A DNA stretch of 64,000 bases. Source: Sipunculus nudus. Its lineage: Eukaryota > Annelida > Sipuncula > Golfingiida > Sipunculidae. Each line of letters opens with the position of its first letter. Within the stretch, counting starts at the first letter, position 1. Position numbers and translations under genes: made by a program. The notes below the pieces were generated by a model, which was given only the letters and a program-made list of their open reading frames with translations, was not told the origin of the DNA and did no database searches. Shown one piece after another: positions 52,901 to 62,317 of this stretch. Location of the stretch: the NCBI GenBank assembly GCA_026874595.1, contig CM049310.1, forward strand, positions 23,410,058-23,474,057, given 5' to 3'.

Positions 52901-55900
52901 TGTGGATACAAGATTATGTGGATACAATAAATACGAATAGGAATACGGGGATAAGAGAATGTGGATACAATAACTACGATCATAAACGTGGATACAAGAT
53001 TATGTGAATACAATAAATACGAATAGGAATACGGGGACAAGAGAATGTGGATACAATAACTACGATCATAAACGTGGATACAAGATTATGTGGATACAAT
53101 AAATACGAATAGGAATACGGGGACAAGAGAATGTGGATACAATAACTACGCTCATAAACGTGGATACAAGATTATGTGGATACAATAAATACGAATAGGA
53201 ATACGGGGACAAGAGAATGTGGATACAATAACTACGATCATAAACGTGGATACAAGATTATGTGGATACAATAAATACGAATAGGAAAACGGGGACAAGA
53301 GAATGTGGATACAATAACTACGATCATAAACGTGGATACAAGATTATGTGGATACAATAAATACGAATAGGAATACGGGGACAAGAGAATGTGGATACAA
53401 TAACTACGATCATAAACGTGGATACAAGATTATGTGGATACAATAAATACGAAAAGGAATACGGGGACAAGAGAATGTGGATACAATAACTACGATCATA
53501 AACGTGGATACAAGATTATGTGGATACAATAAATACGAATAGGAATACGGGGACAAGAGAATGTGGATACAATAACTACGATCAAAAACGTGGATACAAG
53601 ATTATGTGGATACAATAAATACGAATAGGAATACGGGGACAAGAGAATGTGGATACAATTACTACGATCATAAACGTGGATACAAGATTATGTGGATACA
53701 ATAAATACGAATAGGAATACGGGGACAAGAGAATGTGGATACAATAACTACGATCATAAACGTGGATACAAGATTATGTGGATACAATAAATACGACCAT
53801 GAAAGCAAGAACAAGAGAATGTGGATACAATAAATACGATCATGAACATGGGGACAAATGATTTTGGATACAATTAATACGATCATGAACGTGGATACAA
53901 GCTAATGTGGATACAATGAATACGATAATGTACGCGGGGACAAGAGAATGTAGATATACAATAAATACGATCATGAACGTGGATACAAGATAAAGTGGAT
54001 ACAATAATCATAATGTACGTGAGGACAATCGAATGTGAATACAATAAATACGACCATGAAGAGGGGGGGGGGGCAGAGTATGAGGATACAACAGATATAC
54101 GACCAAGAACGTGGATACAAGATAATGGCCATACAATAAATATGATCATGAACACAGGGACAAGATAATGTGGTACAATAATTACAACGACGTGCGTTGG
54201 GACAAAAGAATGTGGATATACAGTTTATACGACCATGAACGCAGGGACAAACGAATGTGAATACAATCAACAAAAATTACCAAGAACGTGGGAACAAAAG
54301 AATGTGGTTACAATAACTACGACCGTGCACGCGGGGACAAGAGAATGTGGACTTTCTTAAAGACGCATGCGAATTCAAAGAACGACACGAAGGTGACAAA
54401 GGGTCGTGTAAATATCCTTGATATTATCAAACAATTACATGTCAAATTAGTAGAACGACCTAAACACCTGTTTGATATTTAAGTGAATTGCGTGTAGGTA
54501 TACATTCCTGGATATTTAGCTAATTTCATTCCCGTGCCTTCATTGTTGCTGATATACTGGAACTACAACCATGCCATTCAATTTCTGCACAATACGCATA
54601 TATACTTGTAATTAGAGTTCAAATTCCAATTTAGTCAGAATGAGCGCGTTACTTTAACGACCGATGCAGCAGCCAGATCATCATTGGGCAGCTGAAAGAA
54701 CAGAGAGATAGGGCTACGGTTAAACAGGAAGCACTTAATCCATATGGACGACCGTGGCGTAATGAGAACCACAGCTGATAATGGAGATGAACTGCGCCCG
54801 GCCAAATAGTACGAGGCTCTGGTTCTACCAAAATCATATTAGCTTGAGGGGCCAGCGAGGTCTCAAGATGGAGCAACAGTGGTCTCCTCATCAGTCAATC
54901 AAAAACCAGACACAATGGAATTCACGTGTACAAAAACAATCCGAGAAATCCCCGTATCTTCAGCCGCAGGTACTTCATGTACAGAGCGAACACAACCCTG
55001 GACCCTATCAAAACTATAAATACAATATTGGACAAAAAGAATAACAGAAAAAGTAAATCATGTATAGGTACGGAGATTTTAATTCTCAGGTATCCGCACA
55101 ATCCATAAGCTAATATTACAAATATTATAAGATCATATTCGACGGTGACCACACACACACAATTAAAGAACGCTGGACAACTTCGTCACCGGCCCTTCGT
55201 TCCCCAGGCCAGCCCTTTTATCCCCGGTTGTTTTCTAGTATTTCCTTGTGCCCTTTACATGGAGTAAATAACAAATGTATTAGAACTGGAAGCCTAATTC
55301 CGTTCACAGTTGACAGTTTTTATCACACCTGGCAATCTATTTCCGCATCATCTTCAAATATTTACAGCTTACGGTGGGCCAGAATTACAGTGTCTGAGAA
55401 ACTTGTACGATCAGAAAGACGATCTGGACGGACAGATGCGGATGGATCCATTACGGGCAGACATATGCAGACGATGTATTAAGCCCTGGTGTTATGCGCC
55501 CTTCCTTGACCTTGTGTAATTATAAAGTACAACAGACGAAGTTACCTAAACACATAGCCAGCCATGAGCTCCATATGGGAGTACCCTTTTAGCCGTACTC
55601 TCGGCTGGGTGTCCATAAAAAACTTGCACCCGTAGCTTATATTATATGGACCAGACTATGTTACTACAGCTGTTACCTGTAATTACAATCAGATTACCTC
55701 CATGCCTACCGACACACCGGTGAAAGTATCTGAAATGACTGGCATGGGATCCAAGGCAGGTTTATTGGCCAGTGTAAGAAGTTATATAAATTGCGCGATT
55801 GGTGCCGACAACACAAACGTAACGATGCTGAAAATGAGCTGCAATGTAAAACGCAATTTTTGCCACCAGATGGTTTCATTGCTTTGCTGGAAACCGTGCA

Positions 55901-58900
55901 CCAGCAAAGTCTCGAATCAGGGCCTGGAAGATCTCTGGGGGAAAGCGTCCATGCGATACAGGAACCGCTATTTTGTTTGTAACATCGGTCTCCCGGTGTA
56001 AAGACGTCAGGTTGCATGCTCCCTTTCCAGGCTACCCCAGGTAATCTGAAATCAACATTATATGCAACATCAGATTTAGTGTATACCAACAGAAAACTCG
56101 GGGAAACTTCCTAGCCTGCAAATGTCCCGGTCTTTACACCTGGTTTAGAACTGTTTTCTGCCTTTTCTAGCGGGCAGAGCTGACCGTGATGCAAACATCG
56201 AGTCGGCTCGGATTTTGAGCTTTCCTGCGTTTTCGTAGCGTCCATATTTATATTAATCTCGGTAATATTCCTATTCCTATTTTGATGATCCAGAAGGTCA
56301 GTGGAGGTGTATGATCGGTCTCTGAGTGCATGTTTTCAGGATCAGGCATTATTTTACCACCATTTTCATAGTTACTCACGAAGACATGTGATTTTTGGTT
56401 TTCCACAATTTTTCCTGGAGTCAGTTTGACATTTTTAAATGTTTTACGAATATCAGGGACCTATGTTAAAATTTAAATCCTCATAGGCTTTACAACCGAT
56501 ATCTAGAATGCGTCAGTCGTAAGGTCTAACCAGTAGAAATCCTGAAACTTCTCACGTGTTACATGTTAAAGGAGCGTATAAAATGTGGGTATTTTCATGC
56601 ACTTAAAATCATTTACAGCATAGAAAACCACAAAAATATGTTTAAACTCAATTGTCATTTTAATAACCCTAACTTTCATTCATTTTTATCATTCAACATT
56701 TAAAAGGAGACACGACTTTACAAAGTATAATTATATCTATAATTTGTTATATATTGGAAATATTTAAAATAGTGCATTGTGGTTTTATGCAGTAATCCAT
56801 TATATCATCAAGCAAAGAATATCTGTTTTACAGACTAGAGACTAAAATGTACATTGTAAAACACCCTGCCCTCGAGATCAAGAGGAGGTTGTCTATGTAA
56901 TGAATTGAAAATTGTTTAATCTCAACGTTCTACTTTAAATGCTCTACTGACTTGAGCTTATTTAGTTTAGACAGTGACGGTATATACGTGTTTCTCTGGT
57001 AAAAAAGAAAAGTGATGTTTCATCAAACATAAATATATGACATTTTTACACTAGTATATGGAGTCGAAATTTAATGATGCGGCTATAAATGTATTTATAT
57101 CATTTAACTACAATAAATTCACTCTTTCCAGATTATGCAAATATTACATTTAAAATCATACTTTATTATTTGTGGATCATTATGCAAAGTTAAAAACTAT
57201 TTATGTGAGCACACACTATTCCCCTTTTATGCTCAGCTCAGAAAATGAGTCCTTGGTAATTTAATAATTTAGACGCGTTCCATTAAAACGATTATTACTT
57301 CAGCGTTTAGCCATATTTTTCAGCCAACCTGTACGGAGGACATCACAGGATCTGTCCAGCATGTGCAGCTTGAAATTCCTGGGTTTTCTTTTTTGATAGG
57401 TGTGCCCTGCTGAACTTTAGATCAATGGATGTGACCTGCCATCCTCAAAAAGGCAATAACAACGCGTGAAAATAGAAAGATTGCAAGTGGCGCCATCAGC
57501 CTTCTGCAGCAGTTTAAAGTTCCTCATGTTCAATTAGTATTCAAACATTCATGACAACATTTACCGACCTAAGTTTAAGTTTCTGTTGTACTGAAACACG
57601 TTTTCACTCCATAACTTGGATCATATACGTCACAGTGACCTATTTTGTATTCACACAGGTTGCATATCAGGATTTGTCAGCATATTAATTGTGAACTTCT
57701 AGGGCCTTACCGTTACAATTTTTGCCCTGTCACAGACGGTTGGCCGACCGGCCCGACGGAGAGACGACGAACGTAGGTCCATCACTATAGCTTAGATGAT
57801 TTTCAGTCAGATGATTTTGATGAGGAAATCCACAAAAGAATATGTTGTGCCCTTAATTTTGTGATTAAACCTTGATTCTGATTTCCTGCCACCGCAAAAT
57901 TGGCACGTGTGCTGCTTATATAAATGAGAATTTCTTCTAAAACCAGCCTTGACATTTATTTCCCAATTAAGTGACCTTTAGGTAGAGGAAGAGGGTCTGG
58001 GAAATTCTCTTGTGGGGAGCTATATCCCATCTGGCCCACGGACTAACATGACATCGTGTCATAAAGGATTTTTTCTAGCACACTAATTATCTTTCGACCT
58101 CGCGTCACGTCTATTTTTGACTTGACATTGCTTGAAATTTTCATATTGACGAAAGTCCTTACCTGGGGCTAATGGACTGTTACTGATGTACAGGGAGTAG
58201 TAGCTAAGGTAAAGGATGCATAGTTTGCCGTGCAGGTATCGATACGCCTCTATATTGGCGTCCAACCAAACCTTAATTCCCAACCGATTCACTCCATAAT
58301 CTTATCAGTCTGACAATATAATCACCGAATCTTTCAGCCCTAAGAGTACAATACAGATTGTTAAAACACAAAGAGACACAGACAGACACACAGACGGTAT
58401 ACCGAAAACATTACAGTTCTACCGGCGCTTCCGAGTTAGCGTATCTCTGTTAATAAGAATTATTGACAAAGCTTGCAAGACAATCCCAGATATTTTAAGA
58501 GGGGCCCTAACTAGACACACGGCTAACTCCTTTAACAAGCAAACAGTGAATCGATTGTTTCCATCAAACAGGATGACACGGCCCGCTGGCTGGCAGCTTG
58601 TTTGTGCTGTCTCTATTGATCATCAATAAACGTCACACTGGATTAAATCATAACCCCTTGCTAGTCCTACTCTTTTATCCATACGGCTGATAAGCCCAGA
58701 ATCAGATAAGTGTAGCCCATATTGTTATATAGACGGGCGCCTCGCGGGATCTGAGCATTCATGACAAGACCAGCATCAAGATTACAATACAGTCACACAC
58801 GCATTAATCTGAATGTCTGTCTTAAACTGGGCTTGATAAAGTGGTTGTGGGTCAAAGAGGACTACTTGCAAACCCAGTAAAATGTCAGCTATGTACCATT

Positions 58901-60627
58901 ACTAAGAACATTACCTATACCGGCAGATCACATCTGTATCTTTTCATTAAATTTCTTTGCGGATAGGTTTTATTCTGCTTGATATAAAGGTTACCCGTAA
59001 CATATATACGAGAAACAAGACAGACGAAAATGGTCTTTTGCGTCTTAACCACCGTACTGGGCTCTTCTCCAGGAAATGAGTGGCGATAATAAAATAGCAT
59101 TCAAATTAAGCTGTCTAAGTTACTGTATTGAAATATAAAATTGTGAAATTCAAGATGTATGTATTCAGGTATATTATACTATGGTTATTTTTGCTAAAGA
59201 CTATAGAAATATCTGCGTCAGAAGACCACGTATAGCAGTTGGCGCGTGACTTTGTATAGTTCTTATGTCAGACAATTGTAACTTTGAAGTGAACATGCAG
59301 ATAACAATTTAAACCATTTTGTGACTCTTTAGACCACCGAAGTACGATATTAGTTAATAGCTTATGGTTTTATCGGACTTTATGTGAAATTTATGCACGT
59401 GTGTCCTTGTGCGACTTACTGAATTCTTTATTTGGCGTAAAACACTGCTTTTCCAATACCCTATGAAACATCAAATAAGAAACTGGTGATAGTCATTAAG
59501 GCCACAACATATACATTATTGTTCAACGGATTCTGGTAAAATAAAAAATATGATGCGAGCGGGCGACTTTTTTTTTCTTTACCGTTCGAGACATAACACT
59601 TGGAATTTAGTCAGCTTGTCTTGAAAGTACAAGAATTGCTTCAATTCTTGAAATTGTGTAAATGATTTGCACAAAATTTAGTCGATTTTCTATACCTTTA
59701 AGAAATCTTTTAGGGCAACTTTGTCATACCACAAACTAGCAACATTGCTAAGGACCTCGTCTTTATTAAAAAAAATACATAAAATTAGGAGCGGCAAAGC
59801 CGAAAAACAATCATTTTTTTGTATGGCCTAACAGATTACGCTTCAGGAGAACACACCTGCACGTGTGTGTATGTATGCGTGTGTGGGAGACGGGCGCGAC
59901 TAAGTCCCTAATCCTCTTACTTAACCTGTGATAAAACACGCATTCCGGCGTTGTTTCTTATGTTCCATACAACGCCGGAAAGAGAGGTGGTAAAATTTCA
60001 CCATTAGCGCGTGAATGTCAGTAAAATGAGGTTTCTTTCTCTTTTGATGAAATTGAAGGAGTAAAAATTAGCAGAAAAATTTACACGTACGACAATTATC
60101 AAATGGCACATTGACACGTACACACGAATTGATCATCGGGCTATCGGTAACTAATTTGTACCCCACCTTAAGAAGATTTGCAGTTCATACGCAGGAGGAA
60201 GCTACAATACGACAAAGCTGCCTCAATACGTGTTTGTGACATGTATAAGAATGTGAAATGCAGGTACATATACATATATATGTACACTGTAAATACATAC
60301 AGCATGCCGTATGCATGTACATATACACAGTGTACATACACACAGTTATTTTTACCCGGGGGCTAAATTATTGGTCACCGAGTGAACATTGTCCTTTTTT
60401 GTCAGCAAATAATCTAACGTTTATATAAGAAGAAAAGCCCCCGTGCAACCCTGGAAACAAGTTGTCCAACAATGGAATAACATAATTGCATAAAGAGAGT
60501 TGGCATACCAAGTGTAAATGCACTGACCCCTTTAACTGTCACACCGTCAAAGAATCTCAGACTCACCTTGGGTGATGTGGGCCAGGTAAATAAATATACA
60601 AAACAGCACACGTCCACCGGAGACCAT
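34040..60627 (-). CDS. lev-9-like: LEV-9-like secreted protein: signal peptide, one WAP domain, eight CCP/sushi domains, whole gene
   Basis: Eleven minus-strand exons (60627-60567, 44472-44296, 42441-42259, 40770-40588, 40186-40013, 39205-39032, 38743-38662, 37955-37867, 37671-37486, 35236-35054, 34350-34040) join in phase into 600 residues plus stop. Order: signal peptide (1 to about 20), WAP (Cys37-Cys76), eight CCPs from Cys83 to Cys566, each with four cysteines and the G-x-W motif, then a 34-residue basic tail containing RGKR (579-582) and KRRRR (586-590). From family knowledge, C. elegans LEV-9 has this domain set and acts outside muscle cells with LEV-10 and OIG-4 to cluster levamisole-sensitive acetylcholine receptors. 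Orthology is inferred from architecture, not from a tree. The weakest link is the first exon, 16 kb away; it is supported by a signal peptide and matching splice phase. Confidence 0.82.
35054..35236 (-). CDS. lev-9-like: WAP/CCP gene exon 10: CCP7
   Basis: Acceptor TGTTTGTAG, donor GTAAGC. Encodes one CCP from PCTSRPPSLENGMVRYHRME to GVWRGDPPSCVK, with four cysteines. Phase 1 at both ends. Confidence 0.93.
35688..35751. repeat. (TA)n microsatellite, left of the pogo-like element
   Basis: About 60 bases of TA directly abutting the left end of the transposon. Confidence 0.95.
35753..37090. mobile_element. Tc1/mariner-pogo-like non-autonomous transposon inserted in a TA microsatellite
   Basis: Ends ACAGTCGAACCTGTCT (35,753) and AGACAGGTTTGACTGT (ends 37,090) are imperfect inverted repeats that extend further inward with TGGTCG-type motifs. 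It is flanked on both sides by long TA runs (35,688-35,751 and 37,091-37,148), as expected for an element that targets TA. The 1.3-kb interior has no transposase frame. This end type is, from memory, typical of pogo/Tigger-like elements in marine invertebrates. It lies in intron 9 of the WAP/CCP gene. Confidence 0.75.
37091..37148. repeat. (TA)n microsatellite, right of the pogo-like element
   Basis: About 58 bases of TA directly abutting the right end of the transposon, followed by degenerate TATTTA sequence to about 37,180. Confidence 0.95.
37486..37671 (-). CDS. lev-9-like: WAP/CCP gene exon 9: CCP6
   Basis: Acceptor TTTGTGTAG; donor GTGGGA, a weaker but valid GT site. Encodes DCMKPVIRDADVGESNNVYD through CHNGTWSKLPKCQP, with four CCP cysteines and the conserved tryptophan. 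The exon starts by completing a Lys codon and ends in phase 1. Confidence 0.9.
37867..37955 (-). CDS. lev-9-like: WAP/CCP gene exon 8: second half of CCP5
   Basis: Too short to stand out as an open frame. Acceptor CTTCACCAG, donor GTAAGT. Encodes CQSRTTFEGPEDARCRSDGT then WSNPLPKCW. It needs the upstream half exon at 38,662-38,743 to complete the CCP. The joining intron is phase 2, unlike the phase 1 introns between domains. Confidence 0.88.
38100..38440. repeat. Degenerate tandem repeat of ~60 bp in an intron of the WAP/CCP gene
   Basis: A motif similar to GTCACCCGACAAGG followed by CAG-CTGAGG-C recurs about every 60 bases (near 38,130, 38,190, 38,250, 38,305 and 38,365), with heavy divergence. 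It lies in the intron that splits CCP5. Confidence 0.45.
38662..38743 (-). CDS. lev-9-like: WAP/CCP gene exon 7: first half of CCP5
   Basis: Acceptor TTTTCCAGTG-type at 38,744-38,745, donor GTATGT. Encodes VNCGFPENFYNGYFDGETTY then GSVILF. It supplies the first cysteine and the NG-Y-DG part of a CCP whose other three cysteines are in exon 8. Confidence 0.87.
39032..39205 (-). CDS. lev-9-like: WAP/CCP gene exon 6: CCP4
   Basis: Acceptor CTATTGTAG, donor GTGAGT. Encodes KCVRLSAPHNGNMIGYGHNY through CQHDGKWSGQHAACE, a canonical CCP with four cysteines. Phase 1 at both ends. Confidence 0.94.
40013..40186 (-). CDS. lev-9-like: WAP/CCP gene exon 5: CCP3
   Basis: Encodes RCPHPGGINNGYRQGNIFRY through CQGDGTWSASLPTCK, then donor GTAAGT. 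Two AG dinucleotides lie close together at the start; only the upstream one (TTCGTTAG) keeps phase 1, completing an Ala codon, so I use it. Confidence 0.93.
40588..40770 (-). CDS. lev-9-like: WAP/CCP gene exon 4: CCP2
   Basis: Acceptor AATATACAG, donor GTAAAA. Encodes VCGEPPTIEHASHNGIPGQK through CVEEGRWVGARMACT. It has four cysteines, with Val-Gly in place of the usual Ser-Gly after the tryptophan. Confidence 0.93.
42259..42441 (-). CDS. lev-9-like: WAP/CCP gene exon 3: CCP1
   Basis: Acceptor TCATGTGCAG, donor GTAGGT. Encodes RKCSGSSAIVHGHYEITEYN through CQGDGRWSGQAPICETQ. The first CCP follows the WAP domain with only about six residues between Cys76 and Cys83. Confidence 0.94.
43370..43445 (-). 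repeat. tRNA-derived SINE relic
   Basis: The minus strand reads GGAGCGTGATGGCGTAATGA followed by TTAGGGCGCTGGAC, like a tRNA A box, then CCGTTCAGACT, a weak B box. The fold is not a complete tRNA and there is no clear A-rich tail, so it is a degraded SINE head at best. A separate B-box-like GGGTTCGAACCC lies at about 43,874. Confidence 0.35.
44296..44472 (-). CDS. lev-9-like: WAP/CCP gene exon 2: WAP (four-disulphide core) domain
   Basis: Acceptor TTCTCTTCAG, donor GTACGT. Encodes YTYRSGRQHRYADSK, then the WAP domain from CPRVRQIPPTQSCMKRC to CDGPCGMSCVKR. All eight cysteines of a four-disulphide core are present, but the usual adjacent pair is spread as Cys-Leu-Cys. The exon begins in phase 1, matching the signal-peptide exon, and ends in phase 1, matching CCP1. 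Confidence 0.9.
44940..45262. repeat. Diverged tandem duplication of ~170 bp
   Basis: ACTCTAGCGGTATAAAAAAA and the sequence after it occurs at about 44,949 and again at about 45,119, each copy ending in GGCAAGTCTCT. The copies differ by substitutions and a short insertion. No coding content. It lies in intron 1 of the WAP/CCP gene. Confidence 0.75.
45263..47784. other. Intronic DNA, no feature recognised
   Basis: Part of intron 1 of the WAP/CCP gene. The open stretch at 45,537-45,764 on the plus strand has no recognisable domain or convincing splice borders. No other structure is seen apart from a G-rich/C-rich patch near 47,175-47,235. Confidence 0.4.
47785..49912 (+). pseudogene. Degenerate CR1/L2-type LINE, reverse transcriptase region
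   Basis: The first part encodes the linker before the RT domain (SLKPWYDEEIHETRRKHRQL). The RT follows with SNYRPVSNLPFLSKLMEKAV, LLVLLDFSSAFDTVDHALLL, the SYLSDRTQAV and VPQGSVL motifs, and FADD at 48,994-49,005, the catalytic aspartates. Further on, RNLGAYIDGHLKMQ and SRLDYHNGLL match the C-terminal part of CR1-like ORF2. In-frame stops at 48,345 and 48,510 and frameshifts near 48,785 and 48,950 make it dead. No endonuclease domain precedes it, so it is 5'-truncated. It ends at a TAA microsatellite, the tail expected of this LINE group. Confidence 0.9.
49881..49912 (+). repeat. (TAA)n tail of the LINE
   Basis: About ten TAA units directly after GAATAAAA, marking the 3' end of the LINE insertion. 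Confidence 0.85.
49913..50820. other. Intronic DNA between the LINE and the satellite
   Basis: Open stretches exist on both strands here (49,914-50,216 plus, 50,051-50,470 minus) but overlap each other, have AT-rich composition and no recognisable domain. I see no gene. Confidence 0.4.
50821..54355. repeat. Satellite of 43-bp monomers with an 86-bp dimeric higher-order core
   Basis: About 80 monomers beginning GTGGATACAATAAATACGA. From about 51,970 to 53,780 two monomer types alternate, one with GAATAGGAATACGGGGACAA and one with GATCATAAACGTGGATACAA, giving an almost invariant 86-base period. Monomers towards both edges are more varied. A larger block (about 51,600-51,930) reappears at about 52,030-52,260 and partly at 53,780-53,910. 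Long minus-strand open frames here are an effect of the repeat. The array lies in intron 1 of the WAP/CCP gene. Confidence 0.95.
55368..55519 (+). other. Unrecognised candidate exon with Cys-rich end
   Basis: After a good acceptor (ATATTTACAG) the frame reads AYGGPELQCLRNLYDQKDDL, then RADICRRCIKPWCYAPFLDLV and stop. The composition is protein-like and the CRRC/WCY cluster is unusual for random DNA, but I recognise no family. It could be a terminal exon of an unplaced gene, a relic, or chance. Confidence 0.25.
55760..55982 (+). other. Unrecognised candidate exon or gene relic
   Basis: After AAGGCAG the plus-strand frame reads FIGQCKKLYKLRDWCRQHKR and continues through FLPPDGFIALLETVHQQS to a stop at 55,980. 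It looks more like protein than its surroundings. An antisense frame across the same bases is also open, which weakens the case. No family recognised. Confidence 0.25.
57480..57830 (-). mobile_element. Fragment of a family C repeat element, reversed
   Basis: The minus strand from about 57,818 reads TCATCTGACTGAAAATCATC then TAAGCTATAGTGAT, matching the hairpin end of the element at 21,141, followed by CGTC-rich sequence as in that element. GATGGCGCCACTTG near 57,485 is related to its internal palindrome. The other end is missing. Confidence 0.5.
60567..60627 (-). CDS. lev-9-like: WAP/CCP gene exon 1: signal peptide
   Basis: ATG at 60,627 begins MVSGGRVLFCIFIYLAHITQ, a short basic start, hydrophobic core and small polar end typical of a signal peptide, then one base and donor GTGAGT at 60,566-60,561. 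The leftover G joins GC of the WAP exon to make Gly, so the phase fits exactly. Distance (16 kb) is the main reason for caution; an exon of another secreted protein would look the same. Confidence 0.65.
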
Positions 60628-61020
60628 AGCTGGGGTGTTACTCTTATGAACAGCTCAGAACTAACAGAGTCCGCAGGAGGCGTATCGTTGAATTGTGTAT
60701 CAAGCAGAAACTGTATACAATTGTTTACGCTGTGAGCAGCTCACGCCAACCAGGATATTGTAAAACAGAAAATATATCTCCTGTGCTGTTCCGCTGTTAC
60801 TGGATAACTTAGCGAGCAGCCCTGTTCTCTTCTGCCAGCCAGAGAAAATGACCAGTAGGATCTTAGTGGACGGCTCGTGTGAGATCCAGCTTAAGCCAAA
60901 CTCCTTCAAAAGAGTAATGTCGATAAACACGCCAAGTGGTACCACAACAACAAACAACACTGTACTACAAGTAAAACGTGAAGGACGATAGTAATTATCC
61001 AACTCCCTCGGGTAAGCTCA
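60628..61020 (-). promoter_or_regulatory. Probable 5' UTR and promoter region of the WAP/CCP gene
   Basis: The minus-strand sequence upstream of the signal-peptide ATG. A 100-codon open frame starting with ATG (61,002 down to 60,700) ends 72 bases before the ATG; if transcribed it would act as an upstream ORF, though its product resembles nothing I know. No TATA box at a convincing position. Confidence 0.3.
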
Positions 61021-62317
61021 CAGAACTTGGGTTAAACAGCACGAGCTTGATCTCCTCAAATCAGCACTGACTACGTAAAGCAGAATTCCAGAGTCCCGTG
61101 GTCTCAGAGGCAGGGATATTACGCCATACAAAGGCCTGCGCAGCAGCCTTTAAAATGACTGATATTGAGATAATGATGCCATTAATTTGACGTGTTTAAT
61201 TCTCTTGCACCGGGGAGGATTGTTATGTCGTCCCGTGAAGGCCTGCCGCTCTCCAGATCGATAGATCAAGTCGACCGGCAAATACAATGCTCGCGGGCTA
61301 TCCACCCCACGTGACCAGGTATCTAGAATGATTCACGGGCCCTGCTCCCGGGGAGATGCCGGCGAGCGTTTGCATGTTGGCTAATAACGTTCATTTCTTT
61401 TCGTTATTACCTTCTTTACAATGGCATCATTATTTTAGGCATATTAACAATATAACGACTGTACGGTAATAAAGAGTAACCTTCAATGGAGGATCTACAG
61501 ATAACATGTTTTCTTGTATAGCGTGGCAGCTGACATTGCTTTGCCTTCTATGTCATTCTACAGTTATTGTGTTTTGATATACACACTGAAATATAGATGA
61601 ATGTTTGTTAGACAGGGCTATCAAACAAAACAATCGGAGTAAGATCTGCCTTCTTATAGGAAGATCTATTACATATATACTGACTGGGTTGACATTTTTG
61701 GCCTAATGTCCAAACAGTAAATTTGACAGGTCAAAGAACCTTGGGCATAAATCAAATTAAATAAAACTTTAAAAAGAATTTTTCTGTCCGTTGGCTCGAT
61801 TCCTTTCCCAGAGCTGATACTGTATATACTTTGAATTTCAATTTAAAATTTCACTTAATTCGTTCAATAAACCAGTTTTAGGACACCAGTTTACAAAACG
61901 ATATATTGCCAACATAGAAGAAAAGCATAACCGCAACTTTCCTCTGCCCCTACTTGAGTCTGTAATTTTTCCTTATTATAGTTGGTACTTTCAGATAAAA
62001 TGTGGAGTTGATAATCAGGAACGTGCCGGAGATGCAGAGGAAAGATTTCTAAATACACACTGCAAAGGAGCATTGTCAGGGATTTCCGTTTCTAATCACT
62101 GAACAATATATACTTTTATGGTTTAGTTTTACTGTTCTATTCATCATTACTCATGCCCTTTATACACAATACCAAACACAAGAAACGCTGCATTATCGGA
62201 TAAGATTAATACCATAATAATTTGACTTTTAAACAAAAGGATAATTATGAAAAACATTTGATAAGAAATTTAAATGATAACTACATAATCTTCCTGAACG
62301 TCTTTACTTCTTCATGT
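61021..62317. other. Intergenic DNA, nothing recognised
   Basis: No exon, RNA gene or repeat structure identified on either strand. Confidence 0.4.

Larger units (their letters stand above)
54356..60566. other. 5' part of intron 1 of the WAP/CCP gene, no confident gene
   Basis: Mostly AT-rich DNA without recognisable domains. Two short plus-strand stretches (55,368-55,519 and 55,760-55,982) have possible acceptors and some protein-like composition and are listed separately. A fragment of a family C repeat lies near 57.5-57.8 kb. The rest shows nothing I can name. Confidence 0.4.

Noticed and set aside
50821-54355. CRISPR array
   Set aside because: Regular repeats, but contiguous monomers with no unique spacers, in eukaryotic DNA. 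The 59-bp array at 1-420 is rejected for the same reason.
54922-55158. Minus-strand 78-residue frame with two apparent membrane segments
   Set aside because: Hydrophobic translation of AT-rich DNA, overlapped by open frames on the other strand, no family resemblance and no splice borders.
55706-56089. 127-codon minus-strand open frame
   Set aside because: Antisense to a more protein-like plus-strand stretch; cysteine-rich but without spacing typical of any domain I know.
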